Shown: positions 43,940 through 52,055 of the stretch, piece by piece
How positions within the stretch are numbered: position 1 is the first letter of the stretch
Layout: every line of letters starts with the position of its first letter
Notes under the pieces: model-generated
Seen by the model: only the letters and a program-made list of their open reading frames with translations
Told to the model about the DNA's origin: nothing
The model's database searches: none
Assembly (NCBI GenBank): GCA_016927755.1
Contig: JAFGLZ010000177.1
Coordinates: 1 to 52,055 of the forward strand
Length of the DNA: 52,055 bases
Origin: Phycisphaerae bacterium
GTDB lineage: Bacteria; Planctomycetota; Phycisphaerae; UBA1845; JAFGLZ01
Direction: 5' to 3'
Translations under genes and position numbers: made by a program

Positions 43940-45088
43940 TCACCCGCTGAAGAACATGAGCATGATTCCCGGCAAGATGACCTCATTGAAGCCGACGGTA
44001 TGATCCGCCGGCTTGAAGTCGACGCGGAGATCGTCGACGTCGACGCCGACGACTTCGATCTTATCCGGATCGACTTGGCCGATGCCCTGGTCGCGAGCTT
44101 GCGCAAGGTAGGGCACACCGCCGACGCCAAGCCCGACGATCTGAGCGACAATGGCGTCGGCGGCGGCCAGGTCCGTGCTGCCGAGCATGAACCAGTCGCC
44201 GAGCGTTTCGCTGACGTCGATCGTCTCGCCCCACCACCCGGACATGACGTGCGGGCCGCTGCCCTCACAACAGATGGAGCCGTCGATGATCGCCAGGTCG
44301 GGCTTGATCGCATTGACGATGTCGAGGAAACATTGGCTCACACCGCCGGCCGCATTGTGCAGGAGGAACCGCCAGGCCATCCCGTAGCCGTACTTGTCGA
44401 ACGTCGTCGTGCCGACGAAGTTCTTCATCGAGGCGGTCAGGTACGTCCACCGGTGCGACTTCGGCACCGCGATCGAGATGATGCGGTCGGCCCGGGCCAC
44501 CAGGCTCGAGATGTAGATCTCCCCCAAGTCGGTGTGCGGCGACGGAACCGGATCCCACGCCGGTGAGTCGGCCTCGAGCGAGGCCAGCGAGACCTCGCCG
44601 GGATACGTCGCGTTGAGGCGAGCGACTTCTTGGACGAGCGAGACCGTGCCGTCGAGCGTCCAGGCGTCTTGCCACGGGATGAACCGTGCCTGGCCGCCCT
44701 CGCCGATGACGACCTTCGCCGCGCCCGCCTTGAGACACTCTTCGGCAACGACGACGACGATCTCCGGTTTGACGCTCTCACCGGCCGGCACCGGGTCGAA
44801 GCCGACGAAGCCCAACCCGGCCAGGTTCGGTTTGATGAAGACCGTCTCGCCCTCGTGGACGATCGACCTGATGCCGCCGACGGCCTCGAGAGTTTCCAGC
44901 GTCATCTTGCGGAGGTCGGTCCCTCGAACCGCCGAGACCAGGGACGTCTCCGCATACGGTCTATCATTCGGCGATGGGATGAAAGGGAGTTCCTGCGTGC
45001 CGCAACCGGTCAGAAGCCTGGCGGCGCCCGTGAGCAGGCCCGCGCCGGCGGTATGCCGCAGAAAGTGCCGCCGAGAACATCCGTGCAT
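43940..45088 (-). CDS. DUF362 Tat-exported lipoprotein, copy 2
   Basis: 382 residues, a close paralogue of the downstream gene. MHGCSRRHFLR is the Tat motif and LLTGC the lipobox (C29 as in copy 1). GETVFIKPNLAG, KPEIVVVVAEECLKAGAAKVVIGEGG, VPKSHRWTYLTASMKNFVG, LAIIDGSICCEGSG and LGDWFMLGSTDLAAADA match copy 1 block by block, so it is a recent tandem duplication. The start is fixed by the Tat motif; upstream codons to 45241 have no signal. The RBS is weak (GGGG). The C-terminal part (about 330-382) differs most from copy 1. Confidence 0.88.
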   Translation of the reverse strand: MHGCSRRHFLRHTAGAGLLTGAARLLTGCGTQELPFIPSPNDRPYAETSLVSAVRGTDLRKMTLETLEAVGGIRSIVHEGETVFIKPNLAGLGFVGFDPVPAGESVKPEIVVVVAEECLKAGAAKVVIGEGGQARFIPWQDAWTLDGTVSLVQEVARLNATYPGEVSLASLEADSPAWDPVPSPHTDLGEIYISSLVARADRIISIAVPKSHRWTYLTASMKNFVGTTTFDKYGYGMAWRFLLHNAAGGVSQCFLDIVNAIKPDLAIIDGSICCEGSGPHVMSGWWGETIDVSETLGDWFMLGSTDLAAADAIVAQIVGLGVGGVPYLAQARDQGIGQVDPDKIEVVGVDVDDLRVDFKPADHTVGFNEVILPGIMLMFFSG

Positions 45089-45316
45089 AGTGACCCCGAC
45101 TTGCCCGCCCAGGAGAAAATATCTTGTAGCAGGAAACAGTTGGCACTTCAATACTATCGAGCCTTCGTCAACACAAGTTTTATCGAGCCTTCTTGTTACG
45201 TCTTGTTGGCCGCCGTTTGTCGGCGGGGACCTCCTTGCCAACCCGCGGTCTGCGAACGGCTAGTCTGGAGCTGCGGCGCGGCGGATGCCAGATCCACACG
45301 ACTGATGGGACGCCCG

Positions 45317-46582
45317 TCAACAGTGGGACAGCGACTCGGGCACCAGTCCGTACCGCTGGTAGTAGCCATTGAAGAGACGTTCGATCGTTGGCCGGTCCAA
45401 TCCGAATTGCTCGAGATCGTAGCGGTGAGAGGTCCGCTTCTTGTCGGCATCACGTGCAAGCCAATCCTGCATGGCGGTGTCCATCCGCCGGCTGCGTCGG
45501 TACCCGAAGTGATCGTAGATTCGGTGCGCTGTGGCGACAGGATCGCCGATGAGCTCATCGTAGTGAACGTCGAGGAAATGCGTGGGAGCCGCGTCGCGCA
45601 CGTCACCGGCGTGCTCGACGATTGCAGCCCAAGTCGCCGCGATCTTCGGGCCGATCTCAGTCGGGTTGAGCTCATTAGTGGCAATGGCGCGCACCGTCGC
45701 CGCAAGGCTGCACAAGGACGGGACTGCCTTGACGGGGTCGCGGTGGGTCTGAACGATGCAGGCGTCGGGAAAGACGGTGAGCAAGGCATCGAGCGCGGCC
45801 AGATGCATGGGGCTTTTCAGGATCCAGTGCTCCGCGTTTCGCTGCCACTGCAGGAGTTGGAGCTGCCTTTTGTAGTACCCGTAGGCGGTCGTCCACTGAT
45901 CGAGAGTGAGTCCGCCGAGCCACTCCTCGTAGCTGGTCAGATTCGCCATCATCGGGAAGGCCTGCGAGACGAACGTGTTGAACGTCAACGAGACGCATTC
46001 ATCGGGGCCCTCGGGGTCCAGCGGGTGGATGACGGGGAACCGCGGCGCCAGCCAATACGTGAGGTTAATCAGTGCCCGTGCGCGCTTGATTCGAGGTTCG
46101 AGCCGGCGGCCCCCTGCCTCAGTTGGCGGCGATGGCCAGAAGGCCTCCCACGTCAGCAGCGGTCTGCTTGCCGGATCGAGCGAGAGAAGATTCTGCAGGA
46201 GCGTCGTCCCGGTTCGCGGCAGTCCGGTGATGAAGAGCGGGCGGCGGATTGGCTCGTCCAGGATCTCGGGATGGCGCCTGAGATTGTCGTCGATTCGCAA
46301 GCGGTTGGAGGCGAACTCGACCAACCGGCGACGCATCATCATCCGACCGAACGGATGGAGTCTCCCGTCGTCGAGAAACGACTGGATCAGGAGTCGCAGC
46401 GGCACTCGGAAGTCGTCGTCCTGGAATTCGGCGAGTCCCGTCCGGCGTCGAGCCGCCGCGAGAATGGATTCCTCCGTCATGCCGTTCAGACCCCAACCGA
46501 TGCGCTCGAGTTGCCTGGCCACCCCGTTGTAGAGGCGCACGCTCAGTGGACGGTAATGATTCTCGAATGTTCGGCCTGCCAT
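45317..46582 (-). CDS. Sulfotransferase family protein
   Basis: 421 residues. The 5'-phosphosulfate-binding loop is GLPRTGTTLLQ (120-130) and the 3'-phosphate-binding strand is VQTHRDPVKAVPSLCSL; together these identify a PAPS-dependent sulfotransferase fold. HWILKSPMHLAALDALL and the long N-terminal helical region are shared by the large bacterial 'sulfotransferase family protein' group, whose acceptors are mostly unknown. No signal peptide: cytoplasmic. The ATG at 46582 has GGAAGG upstream, which beats ATG 46612. It lies 51 bp after the barrel-like gene and may be the last gene of the series from 50096. The 228 bp between it and the DUF362 pair hold nothing obvious. Confidence 0.88.
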   Translation of the reverse strand: MAGRTFENHYRPLSVRLYNGVARQLERIGWGLNGMTEESILAAARRRTGLAEFQDDDFRVPLRLLIQSFLDDGRLHPFGRMMMRRRLVEFASNRLRIDDNLRRHPEILDEPIRRPLFITGLPRTGTTLLQNLLSLDPASRPLLTWEAFWPSPPTEAGGRRLEPRIKRARALINLTYWLAPRFPVIHPLDPEGPDECVSLTFNTFVSQAFPMMANLTSYEEWLGGLTLDQWTTAYGYYKRQLQLLQWQRNAEHWILKSPMHLAALDALLTVFPDACIVQTHRDPVKAVPSLCSLAATVRAIATNELNPTEIGPKIAATWAAIVEHAGDVRDAAPTHFLDVHYDELIGDPVATAHRIYDHFGYRRSRRMDTAMQDWLARDADKKRTSHRYDLEQFGLDRPTIERLFNGYYQRYGLVPESLSHC

Positions 46583-46633
46583 CGCCTTCCTCACGTGTGT
46601 GAGTGACCGCACTCCAGAGAGAGCCCTGTCAGG

Positions 46634-47554
46634 TCAGAATCGAAACGTCGCCCCCAGCATCAGGGACTGGCGGCCCCCGACGCCGACCTCGACCACGAAG
46701 TCGAGGTTCTTTCCGACCTCGAAGCGACCGCCAAAGATCGCGTTCCACGGATCGCGGGCTTGCTGTTCCACGCAGAAGTCCAACCCCAGGGCCTCGGCGC
46801 GACCGGGTATGATGCTCTGAACGTTCTGGTACATGGCGCCGCCCCACAGCGAGACGTACAGGTCGCCGAGCGACGCGTTCCGCCCGACGCGCTCCCTCAC
46901 GCCGAGCCGTGAGCAGAATACCAACGTATCGATGCCGGCATCGGGGGAGACGCCCAGCTTGTCGAAGCAGAGGAAGGTCTTGGTGAAGTTCAGGTCCGCC
47001 TGGCCAAATACGATGGTGGATCGGCCCTCGAAAGGCCTGAAGCCGCCAGCCAGCGTGCCTCCCCCACCGAGCGTCGGCCCGCTGTATTTCAGGCTGAGAT
47101 CGTAGATCGGGATACCCAGGGGCCCCAACCCGACGTCGACACCCCCGTCCGCGTAGCCGAGAATTCCGTACAGGTTCAGGAACGGCAGGATCCAGGTGTC
47201 GAACCGGGTGTTCCACACGATTTGCTCCGTCCTGGCATCGCCGACCGCGATGAGCTTGTCGATCTCCGCCGAGGTATGGCCGAACAACCCGACCTTCAGG
47301 TCCACCACTTCGAAATCCTGCTTCTCCTTGTAGAGGTTGCCCGAGATACCGAGGGGGAGCGGCAGCTCGAAGCCATGGTCGCGGGCTTCGTCGCCCAGGA
47401 GAGGCAGCCTCGTCCAGTGCCCCACATCTTGTCCGCTGACCACCGCCGGTCTGGAGGTCGGCCGGTCCTTGAACGACTGAGCGAGGACCTCGCCTGACGG
47501 CAAGCAGCAGAGCGTCAGGAGTACCGACGCGAAGACCAACGCGGGTCGACCCAT
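46634..47554 (-). CDS. Predicted outer membrane beta-barrel protein, function unknown
   Basis: 306 residues with a signal peptide (FASVLLTLCCLPSGEVLA-QS). The mature part alternates hydrophobic and polar residues (FEVVDLKVGLFGH, IPIYDLSLKYSGP, GRSTIVFGQADLNF, LDFVVEVGVGGRQSLML) and ends GATFRF, with terminal Phe as recognised by the barrel assembly machinery. I do not recognise the family. The ATG at 47554 has GGGAAGG six bases upstream; ATG 47560 is also possible. It lies 79 bp after the lipoprotein gene and 51 bp before the sulfotransferase. Confidence 0.7.
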   Translation of the reverse strand: MGRPALVFASVLLTLCCLPSGEVLAQSFKDRPTSRPAVVSGQDVGHWTRLPLLGDEARDHGFELPLPLGISGNLYKEKQDFEVVDLKVGLFGHTSAEIDKLIAVGDARTEQIVWNTRFDTWILPFLNLYGILGYADGGVDVGLGPLGIPIYDLSLKYSGPTLGGGGTLAGGFRPFEGRSTIVFGQADLNFTKTFLCFDKLGVSPDAGIDTLVFCSRLGVRERVGRNASLGDLYVSLWGGAMYQNVQSIIPGRAEALGLDFCVEQQARDPWNAIFGGRFEVGKNLDFVVEVGVGGRQSLMLGATFRF

Positions 47555-47633
47555 GAACATCCTTCCCAAAGTTCCTCCTGACCTGTCGGGCGCCGCGGCT
47601 TGACGCTATCCGCGCATTGGGCCGTCCGAGGGC

Positions 47634-48452
47634 TCATGGTCTGGCGGTGGGGCCCTGGCCGTAGATCTCAGAAACCGTCGCCCGCCAGAGCGCCCGATCT
47701 TTCTCCATCGCGCTGTCCAGCGAGTGCTTGATCATCGGCGCCCACGGTGCGTACCACGTTACGCCCTTCCTCAGCGACGCGTAGAAGACCTCCGTGCCGC
47801 GAAGGCTTGCCTCAACGGTCTTCTCATACTCGTTCCGAGCCATCGCCTTTCGGATCAACGCGCGGAAGTCATCGTCGCGAGCGGGTACCGACGCACAAAG
47901 GAGGTGGCGATAGAAAGGGATCCAGGCGAGGGCTTTCTGTTCGTAAGCGCACCTGATCCCGGCAGTCACCTCCGGGTTGCCGTAGTCGATCCACTTCCCG
48001 CTCGATGTGACGTTAGCGATCACGCCTTCGTATTTGTCGCGTGTGATGCGATCGAGATCGGATTGAGGAATGGGGCCCGGGCCTCGGTGGGCCATCGCAT
48101 AGTCGAGCTCCGCGCGGCGGTTGGCCGCGTACCGCGCGACGGTCTTCTCCATCCCGATCTGCTTGACGGTGTCGGCCACGTCCGTAGACATGCCGCCGAC
48201 CCGCTGCATGGCGTCGATGTAGCGGGATTCAAACCACCGGATGAACTCGATGGCGAGGGCATACCGCGCGTCCGCCAACGCCTCATCGGCCATCGGTCGG
48301 GGCAGTGTCGTGGTCGTGGGCGCCTTCGGCAGCTCGTTTTCGCAGCGCGGATGGGGCGCCGCACATCCTGCTGCCAGGAGCACGACCATCGCCCCCCCTA
48401 GCCTGGGTAACGGCAGAAGCCAGTCAACGGCCAGTTGTTTGCGGGCACCCAT
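47634..48452 (-). CDS. Lipoprotein of unknown function
   Basis: 272 residues. A hydrophobic signal (LGGAMVVLLAAGC) with lipobox LAAGC is followed by AAPHP and a Thr/Pro linker, then an all-helical, charged body (YALAIEFIRWFESRYIDAM, DVADTVKQIGMEKTVARY, LWRATVSEIYG). No family is recognised. The start is uncertain: ATG 48452 is used, TTG 48476 has a closer GGAG-type context, and a Met just before VVLLAAG would give a minimal signal. It is 63 bp downstream of the radical SAM gene on the same strand. Confidence 0.6.
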   Translation of the reverse strand: MGARKQLAVDWLLPLPRLGGAMVVLLAAGCAAPHPRCENELPKAPTTTTLPRPMADEALADARYALAIEFIRWFESRYIDAMQRVGGMSTDVADTVKQIGMEKTVARYAANRRAELDYAMAHRGPGPIPQSDLDRITRDKYEGVIANVTSSGKWIDYGNPEVTAGIRCAYEQKALAWIPFYRHLLCASVPARDDDFRALIRKAMARNEYEKTVEASLRGTEVFYASLRKGVTWYAPWAPMIKHSLDSAMEKDRALWRATVSEIYGQGPTARP

Positions 48453-48515
48453 CGATGCGGCGCGCTCCTTGCCCAATGCTTGTCTCCAATGACCGGCTGT
48501 CGCTCGTCGAACCAG

Positions 48516-50096
48516 TCAGGCCCCCACGGGGCGTACCGTCCACTTGGAGGCCAGCCGGGCTTCGCGGCGGCGAGGCGGCCTGCGAAAGTACTTGAACGGC
48601 CGGATGAATGGCTGATAGACAAGATTCTTGAATGCCTTGTGCGCGATCTTGTACGTGATCATCACAGTGGGGCCGAACCATCGTCGATCGAGAACCTTGC
48701 GGACAAGTCGATTTGTTGCGACGTCGATGATGCGGTGGGCCGCCCAAGAGGGCATGCCGGCATTCCGCAGGTCCAGGATGATGCGAAGCCAGACCGCCAG
48801 GTAGTCCTGCTTCGTGAATCGCCTTGCGTGCGTTCCCACGTGTGTGTAGGCCAGCTCGTGCCGATCATCGATCAGCCCGTCCGCCCGCGCGCGGTCGTAC
48901 AGGGGCGTGCTCGGGAAGAACAGCAGCGGAAAGACGCGGAGCACGGCCGCCCGGCGATGGTGCGAGGCGATGAACCGCATGGTCTCGATGACGTTCTCCT
49001 CCGGCTCGTACGGGTTGCTGACGATGTAGTGCAGCTCGGTGCGGACCTTGTACTTGGCCAGGATGTTCATCGCCTCGGCGATCCGCTTGGGCGCGGTGGG
49101 CCGTTGATAGATGTTCCTGAGCGTGTCCTTGCTGGCGCTCTGGATCCCCAGGACGACGATCTTGACCGGGGCCTTGGTCAGCGCCTGCATCCGCTGCTCG
49201 GTCACGGTGTTGGGCGACGCCTCCAGCAGCAGCGGGAGGCCCACCTCGGCGTCGTACTTGACGGCGAAGTCCTCGATCTCATCGGCCTTGTGGACGAAGA
49301 ACAGGTCATCCACGATGTGGACCGATCGCATCGACGGGAAGCAGGCCAGCGCCTGTCGGATTTCCTCGAGTACGTTGTCCAGCGAGCGAAGCCGGACCCA
49401 TTTGCCCTTGCCGGCGCTGGCCCTCTTGAGCGCGGTGTTGTTGCAGAAGGCACAGTGATAGGGGCAGCCTCGCGTCGCGATCAGGCTAAATGTCTCCAGC
49501 GCGCCGCGGAGGTTCTCGGGTCGCGCGCGCACGAGCCGGTCCCGCTCGGCGATCCAGTGCGTATCCAACTCGTAATCGGGGAACGGGAGGGAATCGAGGT
49601 CGTTCATGAGGGGTCCCGGCGCGTTTCGGACCGTCTCGGCGTTGCCGAAGGGCCCGCCCCCGCGGAGCCACAGGCCGGCGATATCCGTCGAATCCTCGCC
49701 CGCCGCGAGTCGCTGGGCGAGTTGGCGCATCGGCTCTTCGCCCTCGCCGACGCAGACGGCGTCGGCGTGCTCCAGGCACTCCTCGGGCGCGATGGTCGGG
49801 TGGACCCCGCCCCAGACGATCGGCGCCTTGACGCCGTCCTCCTTCATGAACCGCGTGAGAGCGGCGGCGCGGAGGAAGCTGTTCGTCATGAGCGCCACGC
49901 CGATCAGGTCGGCTGCTTGTAGACGACGCGTGAAATCCTCGCGGAGCGCCGGGCCGAAATCCGCCTTTGACGTGTCGCGCTCGGCGCTCATGAAGACCAT
50001 CTCGACGTCGTGGCCGGCAGACTTCAGGTAGGATGAGACGTATCGAAGACCGAGCGCGTACGGACGGGTGAAGCTGGACACGAGAGCGATCTTCAT
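48516..50096 (-). CDS. B12-binding-domain radical SAM protein
   Basis: 526 residues. An N-terminal cobalamin-binding-like Rossmann domain (about 1-140; KIALVSSFTRPYALGLRYVSS, IVWGGVHPTIAPEECL) lacks the D-x-H-x-x-G base-off motif. The radical SAM core (about 200-420) has the cluster Cys triad C211, C215, C218 in RGCPYHCAFCNN, plus VHIVDDLFF. A C-terminal helical domain (about 420-526) ends strongly basic (FKYFRRPPRRREARLASKW). Such enzymes make methyl or C-C bond changes on lipids, hopanoids or natural products; the substrate is unknown. The RBS GGGAGGAG is strong. It appears to be the first gene of the minus-strand series and faces the TetR gene. Confidence 0.88.
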   Translation of the reverse strand: MKIALVSSFTRPYALGLRYVSSYLKSAGHDVEMVFMSAERDTSKADFGPALREDFTRRLQAADLIGVALMTNSFLRAAALTRFMKEDGVKAPIVWGGVHPTIAPEECLEHADAVCVGEGEEPMRQLAQRLAAGEDSTDIAGLWLRGGGPFGNAETVRNAPGPLMNDLDSLPFPDYELDTHWIAERDRLVRARPENLRGALETFSLIATRGCPYHCAFCNNTALKRASAGKGKWVRLRSLDNVLEEIRQALACFPSMRSVHIVDDLFFVHKADEIEDFAVKYDAEVGLPLLLEASPNTVTEQRMQALTKAPVKIVVLGIQSASKDTLRNIYQRPTAPKRIAEAMNILAKYKVRTELHYIVSNPYEPEENVIETMRFIASHHRRAAVLRVFPLLFFPSTPLYDRARADGLIDDRHELAYTHVGTHARRFTKQDYLAVWLRIILDLRNAGMPSWAAHRIIDVATNRLVRKVLDRRWFGPTVMITYKIAHKAFKNLVYQPFIRPFKYFRRPPRRREARLASKWTVRPVGA

Positions 50097-50260
50097 CGCG
50101 CGGCTCCTCCCACTTTGTGGCCGTTACCCACGTCGACGCGTCTCGCGCGGTCCCTCAGTCCCCGCGCGCGATCGGTCTCGAGGCGCCGACTCGCTGCCGC
50201 ACCGGCGAGTTCCCCAGTCACCACGGCATTCCGCAGTGTCCCGAGTCGCCGGCCCAGCGG

Positions 50261-50310
50261 CACTTATGAACAAGTGTCCATAGCATGAACTATTGTTCAC
50301 AACATGTCAA
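50261..50310 (-). promoter_or_regulatory. Divergent promoter/operator: two palindromes over a TTGACA promoter
   Basis: On the minus strand, TTGACA (50310-50305) and CATGCT (50287-50282) are spaced by 17 bp and point to the radical SAM gene. Overlapping the spacer and -10 is TGAAC-TATT-GTTCA (50286-50299); just downstream is CACTT-ATGAAC-AAGTG (50261-50276). TGAACAA at 50267 and TTGTTCA at 50293 also form an inverted pair. The stretch is AT-rich in a GC-rich region. The neighbouring TetR gene is the obvious candidate binder (inference). The rest of 50097-50471 shows nothing else. Confidence 0.65.
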
Positions 50311-50471
50311 TCTGATTCAGCCTCATCGTGGGAGGTGGGCCCTCGGCTGGCTAAAGGCTTGGTTATCGGTTGGTTGAAAGTGATGCCTGGGCGGATAGAA
50401 TGGCCGTCACTGTCACCTCGCCGCGCCGCCAATCGGGTGTCCGCGGCGCCCCCCAATCCGGGAGTCGTGGC

Positions 50472-51119
50472 GTGAACGAAGAGGCCGACAAGCTCTCCCG
50501 AAAAGAGCGGGAGCGTCTCCAGCATCGTGAGGAGATCCTGGACGCCGCGCTGCGCCTGCTCGTTCAGAAGGGCTACCACAACGTGACGATGCGGGAGATC
50601 GCGGCCGAGGCCGAGTTCGCCACGGGTACGCTCTACAACTTCTTCAAGAGCAAGGAATCGCTCTACGCCGAGTTGGTCAAGACCTTCGCCCGCTACATGG
50701 GTCAGGCGTTCCTTCCCGCCTTGGACGAAGGAGACGACGAGCGCGAGAAGCTGTCGCGCTATGTCCACGCCACCGTGCAGGTCGTGATGGACAACGCCGA
50801 GGCCGTTCGTCTCTACTATAACGAGAGTCACGGCTTCCCGGACGGGCTGACCGATCCTGACGGCGAGGTCAGCCGCCTGCGAGAGGCCGTCCTCCAGAAG
50901 CTCACCGAGATCTTCGAGGCCGGCGTTCGGCGCGGGATCTTCCGCGATACGCCCCCGCGTTTGACGGCCGCTTGTCTGATCGGCATGGTCGAGTGCACCG
51001 TGGCTCAGTGCCTCAAGGATTCCGCGGACGTTCCCGCCGAGCGCATCGCCGCATGCGTTGAGGGAGTCTTCTTTCGAGGCGTGTTGGCGGATTGCCCCGA
51101 GCCAAGTTCCACGGAGTAG
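50472..51119 (+). CDS. TetR/AcrR family transcriptional regulator
   Basis: 215 residues from GTG 50472 (GGGAG seven bases upstream); ATG 50400 or 50370 would add 24-34 residues of Arg/Ser/Gly-rich sequence. The TetR HTH is at about 18-65: REEILDAALRLLVQKGYHN, VTMREIAAEAEFATGTLYNF, FKSKESLYAEL. The C-terminal ligand-binding domain is helical (LSRYVHATVQVVMDN, LREAVLQKLTEIFEAG). It probably represses itself and the divergent radical SAM operon through the palindromes at 50261-50299. The inducer is unknown. It converges with the URO-D gene 6 bp away. Confidence 0.9.
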   Translation: MNEEADKLSRKERERLQHREEILDAALRLLVQKGYHNVTMREIAAEAEFATGTLYNFFKSKESLYAELVKTFARYMGQAFLPALDEGDDEREKLSRYVHATVQVVMDNAEAVRLYYNESHGFPDGLTDPDGEVSRLREAVLQKLTEIFEAGVRRGIFRDTPPRLTAACLIGMVECTVAQCLKDSADVPAERIAACVEGVFFRGVLADCPEPSSTE

Positions 51120-51125
51120 GCGGTT

Positions 51126-52055
51126 TCACCCGGCGATCTCCCGCCACGTCTCATACACCGCTCGGACGTTTTCAGGCTTTGCGCCCGCGCCGAACTCGCA
51201 CTGCGCGATCGCGCCGCCGTTGCCGTCATACAGCGCCTCGGCCACGCGACGGACGCCCGCCCGGACGTCGTCGACGGTCGCGAAGCTCAGCAGGCGTTGC
51301 CGGTCGATCTCGCCCCAGAACGTGATCCGCCCCTTGAACCGACGTCCGATCTCCTCGATATCCATGCAGAAGAGCTGCGAATTGATCGCGTCCACGCCGA
51401 TCTCGATCAGATCCTCGTAGATGTCGAAGATGTGCCCGTCCGAGTGCATGAAGACGAACTTGCCCGCCGCGCGGATCGCGTTGCAGTAGTCCCGGTAGCA
51501 GGGCTTGAAGAGCTCACGCCACTGCGCCGGCGAGATGAGCAGCCCACGCTGCGCGCCCCAGTCGTCGGAGAAACTCAACCCGTCGACGTTCGTCTTCAGC
51601 CAGCCCTCGAGCATGGCCATGTTGAACTCATGGACCGCGTCTCGGAGCTTGAAGAACCCCAGCGGAAGATCGGCGAGGTCCATGTACAGGTTCTCCGAGC
51701 CTCGGAGGAACTGCATCCGCTCGAAGAGATTCGCCCAACCGATGAGGACGAACTTGTCGGCGCCGGCGATGCTCTCGTTGGTCCGCTCGAACCCCTTGCC
51801 GATCCGCTCGGTAGGGGGTTTGAGCTTGCCGAGATCGGACTCGTAGCTCTTGATAAGCGGGTCCTTCACCTCGCCGACCACGCCGTCCTGCAGGTTCTCC
51901 CAGACGCAGCCCCACTCGTCGACATACGTTCCCCGCGCCTGTCGCTCGCCCCGTTCGCGCTCCCATGGCGGCGGGTCGTAGGCGGCGCCCTGGAAGTCGT
52001 CGGGGAAATCGCGTTGGATCGCCGCAAGCTGCTCGGGATGATGAAGCTCCGCCCA
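51126..52055 (-). CDS. Uroporphyrinogen decarboxylase-family protein (5' end outside window)
   Basis: 310 codons are visible; the frame stays open to the window edge at 52055, starting WAELHHPEQL. The barrel segments LIGWANLFERMQFLRG, DLADLPLGFFKLRDAVHEF, DGLSFSDDWGAQRGLLISP, FVFMHSDGHIFDIYEDLIEIG and RITFWGEIDRQRLLS are those of the URO-D/MtaA/CmuA superfamily of the type abundant in planctomycetes. His in MHSDGHI is the expected zinc or substrate site of the methyltransferase-like branch. These paralogues are more likely corrinoid-dependent methyltransferases or enzymes of unknown role than true heme-pathway HemE. Confidence 0.85.
   Translation of the reverse strand, partial: WAELHHPEQLAAIQRDFPDDFQGAAYDPPPWERERGERQARGTYVDEWGCVWENLQDGVVGEVKDPLIKSYESDLGKLKPPTERIGKGFERTNESIAGADKFVLIGWANLFERMQFLRGSENLYMDLADLPLGFFKLRDAVHEFNMAMLEGWLKTNVDGLSFSDDWGAQRGLLISPAQWRELFKPCYRDYCNAIRAAGKFVFMHSDGHIFDIYEDLIEIGVDAINSQLFCMDIEEIGRRFKGRITFWGEIDRQRLLSFATVDDVRAGVRRVAEALYDGNGGAIAQCEFGAGAKPENVRAVYETWREIAG

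Overview
The window looks like a chromosomal segment of a GC-rich, Gram-negative bacterium of the Planctomycetota, probably near Phycisphaerae. This is an inference from gene content: a Tat-exported sulfatase with HEAT repeats, many secreted carbohydrate-active enzymes, FadL- and barrel-type outer membrane proteins, Tat lipoproteins of the DUF362 family, a polar flagellin, and C-terminal Cys/TM/Arg sorting tails. No rRNA, tRNA or taxonomic marker is present to settle it.

Layout. 0-12.9 kb: the 3' end of a surface protein, a GH36 alpha-galactosidase, an HDOD signalling protein, a minus-strand cluster (sulfatase, FadL-type porin, S9 peptidase), a secreted C39-like protease and a secreted ADP-ribosylglycohydrolase-family enzyme. 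12.9-22.5 kb: a 1597-residue multi-PAS/GAF sigma-54 activator, then a sugar pair (SMP-30 lactonase and a xylose-isomerase-like enzyme), a C45-type Ntn hydrolase lipoprotein and a DUF819 membrane protein. 22.5-25.2 kb: flagellin and a small DUF2892 membrane protein. 25.2-28.1 kb: an unusual single polypeptide joining a sugar-binding protein to a MalF-type permease.

28.1-38.8 kb is an accessory region. It holds a 141-bp tandem repeat, a short REP-like palindrome, two secreted polysaccharide-active enzymes that share an almost identical promoter, leader and signal-peptide block, an IS21 istA remnant, and then a visibly lower-GC two-gene operon (33350-37511) with its own promoter and terminator. 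The first gene encodes two cold-shock-like domains, TPR repeats, an uncharacterised alpha/beta region and a P-loop ATPase. The second, overlapping by 11 bases, encodes a related P-loop ATPase with a C-terminal Swt1-like HEPN domain carrying an intact R-x4-H RNase motif. I do not recognise a named system with this architecture; it looks like a new RNA-sensing, RNA-cleaving conflict (anti-phage or abortive infection) system and is the main find. An IS1634-type transposase remnant lies just beyond it.

38.8-52 kb returns to ordinary GC: endonuclease III, an orphan beta-class DNA methyltransferase, a seven-bladed FG-GAP protein, a two-domain ThiE, two tandem DUF362 Tat lipoproteins, and a minus-strand series (radical SAM, lipoprotein, outer-membrane-like protein, sulfotransferase). 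That series reads away from a TetR gene across an AT-rich double palindrome that overlaps a good promoter. A URO-D family gene runs off the right edge.
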